Assembly (NCBI GenBank): GCA_900540885.1
Contig: UQHJ01000005.1
Span: 1 to 64,000, forward strand
DNA: 64,000 nucleotides
Origin: an uncultured Prevotella sp.
GTDB lineage: Bacteria > Bacteroidota > Bacteroidia > Bacteroidales > Bacteroidaceae
Direction: 5' to 3'
Both the position numbers and the translations under genes were made by a program. The notes under the pieces are model-generated. The model was not told the origin of the DNA and made no database searches. It saw only the letters and a program-made list of their open reading frames with translations. How positions within the stretch are numbered: the first letter of the stretch is position 1; every line of letters begins with the position of its first letter. This document shows positions 42,276-51,994 of this stretch, piece after piece.

Positions 42276-42800
42276 ATGAATTCACAAAACATCATGTTTG
42301 TCATTTTGGCTGTGCTCATGGTGCTTTCGTCAATTGCTACAGTATTGACTAAAAGCATTGTACGCGCTGCCACTTACCTGTTCTTCGTGCTTTTAGGCAC
42401 AGCAGGTATGTACTTCTTGATGGGGTATACATTCCTTGGTGCAGCGCAAGTAATCGTTTACGCTGGTGGCATCATCGTATTGTATGTATTCTCTATCTTG
42501 CTGACAGAGGGTGCTAAAGATCAAGAAATCTTCAAGCGCAAGATTAAAGATGCCTCTTGGGGCTTCGTTCTGAGCTTGGTAGGCTTCCTAACCTTTGCTT
42601 GGGTAGTGCTTTCGCACAACTTCAAGGCTGCCATTCTCACGGCTCCAAGCGAGACTGCAAGTAGTGTTACCACCATCGAATCAATTGGTCGCAACATGCT
42701 CTCATCAGGCGAAAATGGTTACCTCCTCCCCTTCGAGGCAGTCAGTGTACTCTTGCTCGCTTGCATTGTTGGCGCATTGTTAATCGCCCGTAAACGCTAA
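42276..42800 (+). CDS. nuoJ: NADH-quinone oxidoreductase subunit J
   Basis: 174 residues from the ATG at 42276 (MNSQNIMFVILAVL); a TTG 45 bases upstream is rejected. It has five membrane helices with the typical GAAQVIVYAGGIIVLYVFSILL. It is a membrane-arm subunit next to NuoH. The 99 bp before it show no other gene. Confidence 0.95.
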   Translation: MNSQNIMFVILAVLMVLSSIATVLTKSIVRAATYLFFVLLGTAGMYFLMGYTFLGAAQVIVYAGGIIVLYVFSILLTEGAKDQEIFKRKIKDASWGFVLSLVGFLTFAWVVLSHNFKAAILTAPSETASSVTTIESIGRNMLSSGENGYLLPFEAVSVLLLACIVGALLIARKR

Positions 42801-42900
42801 TAGATAAGTTTAATAAGTTTACGAGTTTAATAAGTTTATGCTTCGCCACAACTCTTTAAACTCATTCAACTTACGAAGCTCATTAAACCAATTAATCATT
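42801..42900. repeat. Word-array spacer nuoJ-nuoK
   Basis: AGTTTAATAAGTTTACGAGT on the left, then TTTAAACTCATTCAACTTAC and GAAGCTCATTAAACC on the right, again forward then complement. The open frame running back from nuoK through this array is not coding. Confidence 0.75.
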
Positions 42901-43209
42901 ATGATACAGATTGAATATATATTGATAATTTCAGCCATCATGATGTTTGCAGGCGTTTTCGGATTTTTGACTCGTCGCAGCACGTTGGCTATTCTATTGT
43001 CGGTAGAGTTGATGCTCAATGCTACTGACTTAAACTTTGCAGTGTTTAACCGTATGCTTTATCCCGATGGTTATGAAGGCTACTTCTTTGCGCTCTTCTC
43101 TATTGCTATCTCAGCAGCTGAAAGCGCCATTGCAATTGCTATCATGATCAATATCTACCGCATGATTAAAAACATTCAGGTAGGTGAACTCGAGAAGATG
43201 AAGTGGTAA
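42901..43209 (+). CDS. nuoK: NADH-quinone oxidoreductase subunit K
   Basis: 102 residues starting MIQIEYILIISAIM, three membrane helices. The conserved Glu in LLSVELMLNATDLNF (TM2) and the second Glu in SAAESAIAIAIMINIYR (TM3) form part of the proton path. An upstream in-frame ATG at 42838 lies in the spacer array and is rejected. Confidence 0.96.
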   Translation: MIQIEYILIISAIMMFAGVFGFLTRRSTLAILLSVELMLNATDLNFAVFNRMLYPDGYEGYFFALFSIAISAAESAIAIAIMINIYRMIKNIQVGELEKMKW

Positions 43210-43356
43210 GAGGGAGGAAAGTTGATTGTAAGTTTTGAGGTTATTAAGCAACTCTTTGCACTCAAAATGGAAAATCAATGTTCGAATGGTTATTGAATTA
43301 AAGGAAACTTTATAACCTCATAACCTCCGAACTCCAAACTCAAAATAAAACAAACA
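43210..43356. repeat. Spacer nuoK-nuoL with TAACCTC words
   Basis: GAGGTTATTAAG on the left and CTTTATAACCTCATAACCTC on the right are complementary word runs. No gene is visible. Confidence 0.55.
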
Positions 43357-45261
43357 ATGGATTATACAATTCTTATTCTTTTGCTGCCATTCTTCTCGTT
43401 CCTCCTATTGGGTGTGTTCGGAAAATGGTTCAGCCATAAAGCAGCGGGATTGGTTGGTACGGTTGTGTTAGGCGTAGTAGCCGCTATGGCTTATTACACT
43501 GCATTTCAGTACTTCTTCCAGACACCGCGTACGGCAGAAGGTGTGTTGCCCACACTCATGCCTTACAACTTTCAGTGGCTGCCCTTCTTTGTAAAGGGAC
43601 TCAGCTTCGATATGGGTATCATGCTCGACCCCATCTCGGTTATGATGCTGATCGTCATCACGACCGTATCGCTCATGGTACACATCTACTCTTTTGGCTA
43701 TATGCACGGCGAACGCGGTTTCCAGCGTTACTATGCCTTCCTTAGCCTCTTTACGATGTCAATGCTCGGATTGGTAGTAGCAACGAACATCTTCCAGATG
43801 TACATGTTCTGGGAGTTGGTTGGTGTTTCATCTTACTTGCTCATCGGCTTCTACTACACCTCACCCGCAGCCATTGCTGCCAGCAAGAAGGCATTTATCG
43901 TAACACGCTTTGCCGACCTCTTCTTCTTGATCGGTATCCTGATCTATGGTTACTACTGCCATTCATTCGGATTTGAGTTCAACCAAGAGGGCTTCGCTCA
44001 GGGAGCTATGATGTTGCCTACTGCCTTGTTCTTAATGTTCATTGGTGGTGCTGGTAAGAGCGCTATGTTCCCTCTCCACATTTGGTTGCCCGATGCCATG
44101 GAAGGCCCAACGCCTGTGTCAGCCCTCATTCACGCTGCCACAATGGTCGTTGCTGGTGTGTTCCAAATTGCGCGTCTCTTCCCCTTGTGGATTGACTATG
44201 CTCCTGGTACGCTTCACATTGTAGCTTGGGTAGGTGCCTTCACTGCCTTCTATGCAGCAGCCGTTGCTTGCTGTCAGAGCGACATCAAGCGTGTATTGGC
44301 CTTCTCTACCATTTCGCAAATCGCGTTTATGATGGTATCACTTGGCGTTTGTACCGAGTTCGTAACAGGTCACGAACATGTAGGCTCATTAGGTTACATG
44401 GCCTCAATGTTCCACTTGTTTACGCATGCTATGTTCAAGGCCTTGTTGTTCTTAGGCGCAGGTTGCATCATTCACGCTGTTCACAGCAACGAGATGTCAG
44501 CCATGGGTGGACTCCGCAAGTATATGCCTATCACACACATCACCTTCTTGATTGCATGTTTGGCTATCTCAGGTATTCCTCCCTTCTCAGGTTTCTTCTC
44601 AAAAGACGAAATTCTGACTGCGGCCTTTGCTTATATGCCCGCTATGGGTTGGATTATGACAGCGATTGCTGCCATGACAGCCTTCTACATGTTCCGCCTT
44701 TACTTTGGCATCTTCTGGGGTACAGAGAATAAGGAACTTCATGCAGCGCACACTCCCCACGAGGCTCCTTTGACGATGACCTTCCCCTTGATGTTCTTAG
44801 CTGCCGTAACTTGTGTTGCAGGTTTCATTCCCTTCGGCCACTTTGTTAGTGCTGACGGTCAAGCCTACGACATTCACCTCGACTGGAACGTCGCAGGCAC
44901 GTCAATCATCATTGCCGTGGCAAGTATCTTCTTAGCTACTTATATGTACATTGGCGAACGTCAACCCAAGGCCGATGCCCTTGCCGAAAAGTTTGCACAC
45001 CTCCATCGTTGGGCTTACAAGCGTTTCTACATGGACGAGGTTTACCAATACATTACTCACCGCATTATCTTTGCCCACATCTCTAAACCCATTGCATGGT
45101 TCGACCGTCACATTGTTGACGGCTTCTTCAACTTCTTGGCATGGGGTGCCAACGCCCTCAGCTTCCGCATTCGCGGTTTGCAGAGCGGTTCAGTTCAAGG
45201 CTACGCTTACGTATTCTTACTTGGCACACTTATCTTGTTGGCTATAATGGCTCTTGCATAA
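43357..45261 (+). CDS. nuoL: NADH-quinone oxidoreductase subunit L
   Basis: 634 residues, antiporter-like membrane subunit with about fourteen to sixteen helices. Key residues include Glu in YMFWELVGVSSYLLIGFYY, Lys in GGAGKSAMFPLHIWLPDAMEGPTPVSALIHAATMV, and the FSTISQIAFMM and FFSKDEI segments. The long lateral amphipathic helix HL and last TM correspond to residues from about 520. It pumps protons at the distal end of complex I. Confidence 0.97.
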   Translation: MDYTILILLLPFFSFLLLGVFGKWFSHKAAGLVGTVVLGVVAAMAYYTAFQYFFQTPRTAEGVLPTLMPYNFQWLPFFVKGLSFDMGIMLDPISVMMLIVITTVSLMVHIYSFGYMHGERGFQRYYAFLSLFTMSMLGLVVATNIFQMYMFWELVGVSSYLLIGFYYTSPAAIAASKKAFIVTRFADLFFLIGILIYGYYCHSFGFEFNQEGFAQGAMMLPTALFLMFIGGAGKSAMFPLHIWLPDAMEGPTPVSALIHAATMVVAGVFQIARLFPLWIDYAPGTLHIVAWVGAFTAFYAAAVACCQSDIKRVLAFSTISQIAFMMVSLGVCTEFVTGHEHVGSLGYMASMFHLFTHAMFKALLFLGAGCIIHAVHSNEMSAMGGLRKYMPITHITFLIACLAISGIPPFSGFFSKDEILTAAFAYMPAMGWIMTAIAAMTAFYMFRLYFGIFWGTENKELHAAHTPHEAPLTMTFPLMFLAAVTCVAGFIPFGHFVSADGQAYDIHLDWNVAGTSIIIAVASIFLATYMYIGERQPKADALAEKFAHLHRWAYKRFYMDEVYQYITHRIIFAHISKPIAWFDRHIVDGFFNFLAWGANALSFRIRGLQSGSVQGYAYVFLLGTLILLAIMALA

Positions 45262-45278
45262 TAAGTAAAAATTAAATC

Positions 45279-46811
45279 ATGAATTTTCTATCATTATTCG
45301 TATTGATTCCACTTGTCATGCTGCTTGGTTTGTGGCTGGCAAGAGATGTGAAGGGCGTACGTGCGGTAATGGTGACAGGTAGCAGTTTGTTGCTTATCTT
45401 AGCAGGCTACTTGACAATCACCTTCCTCGGCGACCGTGCAGCAGGAGCCACAGGCGAAATGCTCTATACGGCATCGGTCAATTGGTTCGAACCACTTCAC
45501 ATCAAATATTCAGTAGGTGTTGACGGCATTTCAGTAGCCATGTTGTTGCTCTCAGCCGTTATCGTCTTCACAGGTACCTTTGCCTCATGGCAACTGAAGC
45601 CCCTCACGAAGGAATACTTCCTTTGGTTCACCCTCTTGAGCCTTGGTGTGTTTGGTTTCTTCATTTCTGTAGACATGTTCGCTATGTTCATGTTCTACGA
45701 GATAGCCCTTATCCCGATGTACCTTTTGATTGGCGTTTGGGGTAGCGGTAAGAAAGAATATGCAGCTATGAAGTTGACCCTCATGTTGATGGGTGGTTCA
45801 GCATTCTTGATGTGCGGCATCTTCGGTATCTTCTATGGTGCTGGTGGTCAGACCATGAACATCGTCGAAATCGCTAACCACCTCAACGGCGCTCACGCCA
45901 TACCTTTTGCACAACAATGCATCTGGTTCCCCTTGACGTTTATCGGCTTTGGTGTATTGGGTGCTTTGTTCCCCTTCCACACATGGTCTCCTGATGGTCA
46001 CGCTTCAGCGCCTACTGCAGTGTCAATGCTCCACGCAGGTGTATTGATGAAGTTGGGTGGTTATGGTTGCTTCCGCATCGCTATGTACCTCATGCCTGAG
46101 GCTGCCAACGAGTTAAGTTGGATTTTCCTCATCTTGACAGGTATCTCAGTCGTTTACGGTGCATTCTCTGCTTGCGTTCAGACCGACTTGAAGTACATCA
46201 ACGCCTACAGTTCAGTTTCACACTGCGGTATGGTACTCTTCGCTATCTTGATGCTGAACCAAACAGCTTGTACTGGTGCTGTGCTTCAGATGTTAAGCCA
46301 CGGTTTGATGACGGCCCTTTTCTTTGCCTTGATCGGTATGATTTACGGCCGTACTCACACACGTGACATTCGCGAACTGAATGGTTTGATGCGCATCATG
46401 CCTTTCCTCTCAGTAGGTTACATCATCGCTGGTTTGGCAAACTTAGGTCTACCTGGATTCTCAGGCTTCATTGCAGAGATGACTATCTTCGTAGGTTCAT
46501 TCCAAAATGCCGACACCTTCCACCGCGTGCTCACCATTGCTGCTTGCTGTTCAATCGTAATTACCGCAGTCTACATTCTCCGTGTAGTAGGTAAGATACT
46601 TTACGGCACTTGCACCAACGAGCATCACCTCAAACTTACTGACGCTACTTGGGACGAACGCTTCGCAGTTATCTGCCTTATCCTTGCCGTTGCAGGTCTC
46701 GGCCTTGCACCTCTTTGGGTGAGCGACATGATTACAACAGGCGTTGCTCCTATCGTTGACCACATTCACTCAGTGGCTGGTACAGTAGCAAGTTGCAATC
46801 CTTTCCAATAA
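45279..46811 (+). CDS. nuoM: NADH-quinone oxidoreductase subunit M
   Basis: 510 residues, about fourteen helices, antiporter-like. It shows MFYEIALIPMYLLIGVWG with the conserved Glu, LGALFPFHTWSPDGHASAPTAVSMLHAGVLMKLGGYG with the Lys, and YSSVSHCGMVL. It follows nuoL after 17 bp. It is one of the three proton-pumping modules. Confidence 0.97.
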   Translation: MNFLSLFVLIPLVMLLGLWLARDVKGVRAVMVTGSSLLLILAGYLTITFLGDRAAGATGEMLYTASVNWFEPLHIKYSVGVDGISVAMLLLSAVIVFTGTFASWQLKPLTKEYFLWFTLLSLGVFGFFISVDMFAMFMFYEIALIPMYLLIGVWGSGKKEYAAMKLTLMLMGGSAFLMCGIFGIFYGAGGQTMNIVEIANHLNGAHAIPFAQQCIWFPLTFIGFGVLGALFPFHTWSPDGHASAPTAVSMLHAGVLMKLGGYGCFRIAMYLMPEAANELSWIFLILTGISVVYGAFSACVQTDLKYINAYSSVSHCGMVLFAILMLNQTACTGAVLQMLSHGLMTALFFALIGMIYGRTHTRDIRELNGLMRIMPFLSVGYIIAGLANLGLPGFSGFIAEMTIFVGSFQNADTFHRVLTIAACCSIVITAVYILRVVGKILYGTCTNEHHLKLTDATWDERFAVICLILAVAGLGLAPLWVSDMITTGVAPIVDHIHSVAGTVASCNPFQ

Positions 46812-46836
46812 TCTCATAATCTAAGCAATTAATACA

Positions 46837-48285
46837 ATGGATTATTCTCAATTTCTCTATATGCATGAGGAGCTATCGTTGTTGGCAGTAATCGTAATAC
46901 TGTTCATCGCCGACCTCTTTATGTGTCCTGATAAAAAGAGCGGGAAGGGAGTTTACAACACTGCTTTACCCGTTGTATTGTTAGCCATTCACACCGTGCT
47001 CAACCTCCTGCCATGCTGCGGAGCAGAAAGCACCAGTGCCTTTGGCGGCATGTATCAATACACTCCGATGATGACAATCATGAAGAGTGTGCTTAACGTA
47101 GGTACAATCGTTGTGTTCTTAATGGCACACAAATGGTTGACTCGTGAAGAGAACCTCGTAAAACAAGGCGAGTTCTATATGCTCACGCTCTTCACCTTGT
47201 TAGGTATGTACTTCATGATTTCGAGCGGTCACTTCTTGATGTTCTTCATCGGACTTGAAATGGCATCAGTGCCCGTCACGGCATTGGTTGCCTTCGACAA
47301 GAAGCGTTTCGAAAGTGCTGAAGCAGGTGCTAAGTTCATCTTGCTCGCCCTCTTCTCAAGTGCATTGTTGCTCTACGGTGTATCACTCATCTATGGTGCA
47401 ACAGGTACACTCTACTTCAACGAGATTGGTGCACAACTCGACGGTTCACTGCTCAGCATCTTCGGTCTCGTGCTCTTCATTGGCGGTATGGGTTTCAAGA
47501 TTTCTCTCGTTCCCTTCCACCTCTGGACAGCTGACACCTACGAAGGCGCGCCCACCTCTGTTACAGCTTACTTGAGCGTTATCTCAAAGGGTTCTGCAGC
47601 CTTCGTGCTGATGACCATTTTGATGAAGGCTTTTGCTCAAAGCGACCTCTTCTATAGCTGGAACACGGGCATGTATTGGATTATCGTAGCTTCCATCACC
47701 ATTGCCAACCTCTTTGCCATTCGCCAGAACAACTTGAAGCGCTTCATGGCTTTCTCAGCCATTTCGCAAGCAGGTTACCTCGTATTAGCTATCATGGACG
47801 GCACGGCTCAAGGTATGACAGCCTTGGTATTCTACCTCTTAGTTTACATGGTGTCAAACCTTGGTGCCTTTGCGGTAATGACATCAGTTGAGGAGAACAG
47901 TGGTAAGATCAACATCAGCGACTACGACGGCTTGTATCAGAGCAATCCGAAGTTGGCATTCCTCATGACGCTTTGCCTCTTCTCATTGGCAGGTATTCCT
48001 CCCTTTGCAGGTTTCTTTAGCAAGTTCTTCGTATTCATGGCAGCGTTCAAGGCTGGTTACCCCTTGTTGGTATTCATTGCCTTGGCCAATACCGTCATCT
48101 CGTTGTACTACTACTTAATGATTGTCAAGGCTATGTACATCAAGCCCAACGACAATCCTATTGCTACCTTCAAGAGTGATGGTTACACACGCGTAGCGCT
48201 TGCGCTCTGCACCTTAGGTGTACTCATCTTCGGTATTGGTGGTGTATTCTACAACTACATCAGCGGCTTTGGCTACGGACTCTAA
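46837..48285 (+). CDS. nuoN: NADH-quinone oxidoreductase subunit N
   Basis: 482 residues, antiporter-like subunit with about fourteen helices. It shows [17 protein letters not shown] (Glu), [38 protein letters not shown] (Lys) and [15 protein letters not shown]. It is the last gene of the operon, followed by a strong terminator. No nuoE, nuoF or nuoG occurs anywhere in the window. Confidence 0.97.
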   Translation: MDYSQFLYMHEELSLLAVIVILFIADLFMCPDKKSGKGVYNTALPVVLLAIHTVLNLLPCCGAESTSAFGGMYQYTPMMTIMKSVLNVGTIVVFLMAHKWLTREENLVKQGEFYMLTLFTLLGMYFMISSGHFLMFFIGLEMASVPVTALVAFDKKRFESAEAGAKFILLALFSSALLLYGVSLIYGATGTLYFNEIGAQLDGSLLSIFGLVLFIGGMGFKISLVPFHLWTADTYEGAPTSVTAYLSVISKGSAAFVLMTILMKAFAQSDLFYSWNTGMYWIIVASITIANLFAIRQNNLKRFMAFSAISQAGYLVLAIMDGTAQGMTALVFYLLVYMVSNLGAFAVMTSVEENSGKINISDYDGLYQSNPKLAFLMTLCLFSLAGIPPFAGFFSKFFVFMAAFKAGYPLLVFIALANTVISLYYYLMIVKAMYIKPNDNPIATFKSDGYTRVALALCTLGVLIFGIGGVFYNYISGFGYGL

Positions 48286-48315
48286 GTCTAAACCCAAAGT
48301 TATATGATACATAAT

Positions 48316-48356
48316 TAAAAAGCTCGAAATCGCAACATTGCGATTTCGAGCTTTTT
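48316..48356 (+). terminator. Terminator of the nuo operon
   Basis: AAAAAGCTCGAAATCGC / GCGATTTCGAGCTTTTT, a 17-bp perfect stem with a T run, 30 bp past the nuoN stop. Confidence 0.93.
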
Positions 48357-48403
48357 GCTGTTTTACAAAAAAGTAAAGTAATCACGTAAAGTAGGGCTTT
48401 TAT

Positions 48404-48434
48404 TTTGAATTTCAATTGACAATTATTAAATTTG
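48404..48434 (+). promoter_or_regulatory. Promoter for the CNNM/CBS protein gene
   Basis: TTTG (48404-48407), 19 bases, TAAATTTG (48427-48434): exact consensus spacing. About 155 bases of leader precede the ATG at 48595, with AATATCG/CGATATT inverted repeats near its start. Confidence 0.8.
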
Positions 48435-48594
48435 CAATCAATATCGAAAAAACGCGACAATAAAGTCAACAACGATATTGTTGCTCCCTGCGAAAGCCTT
48501 TCGTCATGCCCAAACAGACGAAGTGCATCCGCACACACTTATTCCAATTATTGTGAAGTGGGACAGGGCTTATGTCTAACTAATTTCACATTCC

Positions 48595-49632
48595 ATGGGG
48601 CTATTACTCCTCTATCTTTTAGGTGCTTTAAGCATCTCATTTCTGTGTTCTATCCTTGAAGCGGTGCTGCTCTCTGCACCGATGTCGTTTGTGTCAATGC
48701 TTGAAAAGGAAGGACGCAAGGGCGCTACGCTCTTAAAAAAGTACAAACAAGACATTGACAAACCTATTGCGGCCATTCTATCACTCAACACAATCTCGCA
48801 CACGGTGGGTGCTGCGGGGGTAGGCGCGCAAAGCGAATATTTGTTTGGCAGTCAGTTCTTTGCTGTGACTTCTGCCATACTCACCTTGTTAATCCTTATC
48901 TTCTCTGAAATTATTCCTAAGACAATTGGTGCTTCTTATTGGCGCAAATTGGCCATACCTTGCGCACGCATCATTCATGTGCTCGTAATCGTTACCTATC
49001 CTTTGGTCTTGATGTCAGAGTTAATTACTCACATATTCTCGAGCAATAAGAAGCAAACCTCTGTTAGCCGTGAAGAAGTGTCGGCTATGGTCACCGTAGG
49101 TGCTGAAGAGGGCGTGCTTGAGAAGAAAGAGAATAGCATGATTCAGAACTTGCTGAAACTTGACGATGTCAATGCGCGCGACATTATGACTCCCAGCTCA
49201 GTAGCTGAAGTGGCCGAAGAGAGCATGACGCTGCGCGAATTTTACCAAAACGATGCCTACCGCCAGTTTTCACGTATTCCCGTTTACAATGAGGAAAACG
49301 ACGACTACATAAAGGGCTACGTGCTCCGTCAGACTATTCTCGAAAAGTTGTCAGAAGACAAATTCGACCTTCGCCTTTCTGATATTATGCGTCCCGTACT
49401 CACTTTCCAAGAGACAGAGAATGTTTCAAAAATTTGGGAACGCCTTTTGGCCAAGAAAGAGCACATCTCGATTATCATCGACGAGTACGGTTGTTTCCGC
49501 GGCATTGTAACCATGGAAGACGTTATAGAAACTATGCTCGGCACCGAGATAGTTGACGAAAAAGACACCGTAACCGACATGCAAGAGTTTGCCCGCGAGA
49601 AGTGGCAAGAACAACAGCATAACAATGGATAA
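48595..49632 (+). CDS. CNNM (DUF21) and CBS-domain membrane protein, hemolysin-like
   Basis: 345 residues. Residues about 1-175 are a DUF21/CNNM membrane domain with three or four helices (ISFLCSILEAVLLSAPMSFV; EIIPKTIGASYWRKLAIPCA). Residues about 185-320 form a tandem CBS pair with the typical ARDIMTPSS and RIPVYNEENDDYIKGYVLR. The C-terminal CorC/HlyC domain seen in longer relatives is absent; the chain stops soon after the second CBS. Relatives are implicated in magnesium or other divalent-metal export. The long leader could hold regulation. Confidence 0.9.
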   Translation: MGLLLLYLLGALSISFLCSILEAVLLSAPMSFVSMLEKEGRKGATLLKKYKQDIDKPIAAILSLNTISHTVGAAGVGAQSEYLFGSQFFAVTSAILTLLILIFSEIIPKTIGASYWRKLAIPCARIIHVLVIVTYPLVLMSELITHIFSSNKKQTSVSREEVSAMVTVGAEEGVLEKKENSMIQNLLKLDDVNARDIMTPSSVAEVAEESMTLREFYQNDAYRQFSRIPVYNEENDDYIKGYVLRQTILEKLSEDKFDLRLSDIMRPVLTFQETENVSKIWERLLAKKEHISIIIDEYGCFRGIVTMEDVIETMLGTEIVDEKDTVTDMQEFAREKWQEQQHNNG

Positions 49633-49640
49633 ACAAAATA

Positions 49641-49667
49641 TGGGGCAAGCTTTCAAGGCTTGCCCCA
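49641..49667 (+). terminator. Hairpin after the CNNM/CBS gene
   Basis: TGGGGCAAGC / GCTTGCCCCA, a 10-bp perfect stem with a 7-base loop, followed by ATTAATTAA and not by a clean T tract. Confidence 0.6.
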
Positions 49668-49696
49668 ATTAATTAACGTCATAAAAGAAATATAGC

Positions 49697-50845
49697 GTGT
49701 TTCGTTTCTTCTTTCTCTTACTTCTGTTAATTCTCCTACCCGATTTATACATTTGGTGGAACTATACACGTCTACATGAAGGCTTTATACGCACGGCCAT
49801 TCTTTTACTGCCCAGTGTGCTCGTCATTGCCTGTATGATCTTGCTCTTTTGTCAAGTAAGGGCCGCTATGCTCATGCAGTGGGCCTTTATACTTATTATA
49901 TGCATCACCATACCCAAACTCGTATTTGTACTCACCGACCTTATCGGACGCGGTGTAACATTTCATTGGCCCATAGCACAACCTTATGTACATAAAGTAT
50001 CCATTGTGTTAGCCGTCTTAATGGCCGCAGTACAAGTGTATGGTACTGCCTATGGTTGGCGTTCGCTCCGTGTAATTCACCAAGCTATCAAAGTAGCAAG
50101 ACTACCCCAATCGTTTGAGGGCTACCGCATCGTACAACTGTCTGACATTCACTTAGGCACCTACGCTGGCGACACTTCCATCATGCAAGCCATGGTCGAT
50201 AGTGTCAACCGCCTTCAACCCGACTTAATCGTCTTTACAGGCGACATGGTCAATACCGCCTCTGCCGAAGCCATGCCTTTTATCAAAGTATTGAAAGGAT
50301 TGAAAGCCAAAGACGGTGTACTATCTGTATTAGGCAACCACGACTACTGCATGTACCACCCAGGCTTGACACCGCGCCAACAAGAAGAAGAGGTACAACG
50401 CATTGTGCGTATGCAACGATTAATGGACTGGAACGTTTTGTTAAATCAGCATTATAGCATCAGTCATGGTGAAGATACGTTATACATAGCAGGTGTTGAA
50501 AACGTAGGCAAACCGCCTTTCCCCGAACGTGGCAAACTCAATGTAGCCATGCAAGGCATTCCAGCCTCAGCTTGCACCATATTACTCAGCCACGACCCTT
50601 GGCATTGGCGACATGGCGTAATTGGTCAACCGAATATAGCCTTAACACTCTCAGGCCACACCCATGCCTTACAAATGCAGGTGGGCCACTTCTCGCCCGC
50701 AGCTTGGTTTATGCCTGAATGGGGCGGTTTGTACCACGAGGGGCAACAACAACTCTTTGTTTCGACTGGTATCGGTGGTGGTGTGCCCTACCGATTGGGG
50801 GCTTGGCCCACGATTGAATTGATTGAGTTGAAAAGAGAGAAATAA
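49697..50845 (+). CDS. Membrane-bound metallophosphoesterase
   Basis: 382 residues starting at GTG. Four hydrophobic segments occupy about 3-125. A calcineurin-like phosphoesterase domain follows with the metal-ligand motifs LSDIHLG (about 151-157), GDMVN, LGNHDY, SHDP and SGHTHALQMQ. The layout matches YkuE/YaeI-like membrane phosphoesterases, some of which cut lipid-linked or UDP-sugar substrates. The substrate here is unknown. It converges on the glycosyltransferase cluster. Confidence 0.9.
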   Translation: MFRFFFLLLLLILLPDLYIWWNYTRLHEGFIRTAILLLPSVLVIACMILLFCQVRAAMLMQWAFILIICITIPKLVFVLTDLIGRGVTFHWPIAQPYVHKVSIVLAVLMAAVQVYGTAYGWRSLRVIHQAIKVARLPQSFEGYRIVQLSDIHLGTYAGDTSIMQAMVDSVNRLQPDLIVFTGDMVNTASAEAMPFIKVLKGLKAKDGVLSVLGNHDYCMYHPGLTPRQQEEEVQRIVRMQRLMDWNVLLNQHYSISHGEDTLYIAGVENVGKPPFPERGKLNVAMQGIPASACTILLSHDPWHWRHGVIGQPNIALTLSGHTHALQMQVGHFSPAAWFMPEWGGLYHEGQQQLFVSTGIGGGVPYRLGAWPTIELIELKREK

Positions 50846-50850
50846 AGAAG

Positions 50851-50875
50851 CCCCCTCCCCGACTGGGGAGGGGGA
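50851..50875. terminator. GC-rich hairpin between convergent genes
   Basis: CCCCCTCCCC / GGGGAGGGGG around a 5-base loop, 6 bp past the phosphoesterase stop and 17 bp from the glycosyltransferase stop. Confidence 0.65.
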
Positions 50876-50891
50876 AAAGACTTTCAGTCTA

Positions 50892-51992
50892 TCACTTTCG
50901 ATACAACGCTTCGTACTGTTGCGCCACCTTGATGTAGTCATGGTGGCGCTTTACGTAAGCTACGCTTTGGCTTTGCAAATCGGCTATGCGTTCGGGGTGC
51001 ATTATTAACGCTTCTAACTGATGATAGACACTCTCATACGAAGGCGTAACGTTGATGATAGGACGCAATTCTGTTTCATTCAAGATGTCATAATTCTCAG
51101 GTTCGCCTCCTCCTACACAGATAATGCCACGACTCATGGCTTGTAAAGCGTTCATCGCAGGGGTATAACTGTAGAGTTGATCAAGAATAACGTCACTCTT
51201 TTCCATCATCTCGCAATACGCGGCGAATGGTATGCCTTCGGCCACTTTCAGCTCTACCCTATCGGCATACTTATCACGCAAGTCTTGCGCTGCGGATAAC
51301 ATAATATCCGTACCTTTATAAGCACTACGCGACTTGCTAACGCCCACAAAGATGCGTACTTTGCGGTAGGGGGTGTAATATTGAATCGGTCGTTTATCCT
51401 TTTCACAATCTATGGGGAAAGGAATAAAAACCGTCTTTTGCGGGAAGACGGGTTCATAACACCGCCAGTATTCATACAACCCCGCCACGATTGCATCGCT
51501 GTCAGTGGCTATCAGTTTATTCAAGCGCTCCTTAGCTGTGCCTAACCAGTCCTTTCGTTCGCTTTCGGCCTCAACGTTGGTGCGCAGTTCATGGCCGATA
51601 TTGAAGTCGCCATAACGGAAGGGGCTTTGTGTGCTGCTTCCCGTCTTTACCCAATAATAGTCCATGCCATAGGCTCCGAGAATGACTTTTTTATTATTGC
51701 GTCGCAAATAGCGATAAACTGAAAATAAGCGTTCTGCCGTAAGTTCTAAAAACATCGGGTTAATCAATTGCACCACATCGTACCCTCGCATTTTGGGTAA
51801 TAAACGAAGCAAATCGAACATATACTTCACCCCACTCCAACGCCCCGACTCACGCACTAAGGAATAGTCACGCGGATAGTTCTTCCAAAAGTCGCCATTC
51901 GACAAGACTTTTACTTCATGTCCTAATAGGCGTAGGCCCTCGGCTAAAGTCCAATGCACATTGCTGTATTCGCCAACTAATAGTATTTTCAT
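50892..51992 (-). CDS. Glycosyltransferase, GT4-like (GT-B fold)
   Basis: 366 residues from MKILLVGEYSNVHWTLAEGLR, the usual Rossmann start of a GT-B enzyme; 15 more open codons upstream overlap the neighbouring gene. C-terminal features include IFVGVSKSRSAYKGTDIMLSA and DVILDQLYSYTPAMNALQAM, then GGGEPENYDIL, which occupies the place of the donor-binding E-x7-E region. It is the last of three tightly packed glycosyltransferase genes (2-bp gap to the next). It probably acts in the cytoplasm on a lipid-linked or surface glycan. The sugar is unknown. Confidence 0.87.
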   Translation of the reverse strand: MKILLVGEYSNVHWTLAEGLRLLGHEVKVLSNGDFWKNYPRDYSLVRESGRWSGVKYMFDLLRLLPKMRGYDVVQLINPMFLELTAERLFSVYRYLRRNNKKVILGAYGMDYYWVKTGSSTQSPFRYGDFNIGHELRTNVEAESERKDWLGTAKERLNKLIATDSDAIVAGLYEYWRCYEPVFPQKTVFIPFPIDCEKDKRPIQYYTPYRKVRIFVGVSKSRSAYKGTDIMLSAAQDLRDKYADRVELKVAEGIPFAAYCEMMEKSDVILDQLYSYTPAMNALQAMSRGIICVGGGEPENYDILNETELRPIINVTPSYESVYHQLEALIMHPERIADLQSQSVAYVKRHHDYIKVAQQYEALYRK

Positions 51993-51994
51993 AT

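Noticed and set aside
37660..48285. Recent loss of nuoEFG from this operon
   Set aside because: The CD-H junction shows only a word-array spacer and no gene remnant. The 11-gene layout is normal for Bacteroidota.
48432..48659. 75-codon ORF between nuoN and the CNNM gene
   Set aside because: It overlaps the promoter and the true start at 48595 and has no recognisable protein features; it is better read as leader RNA.
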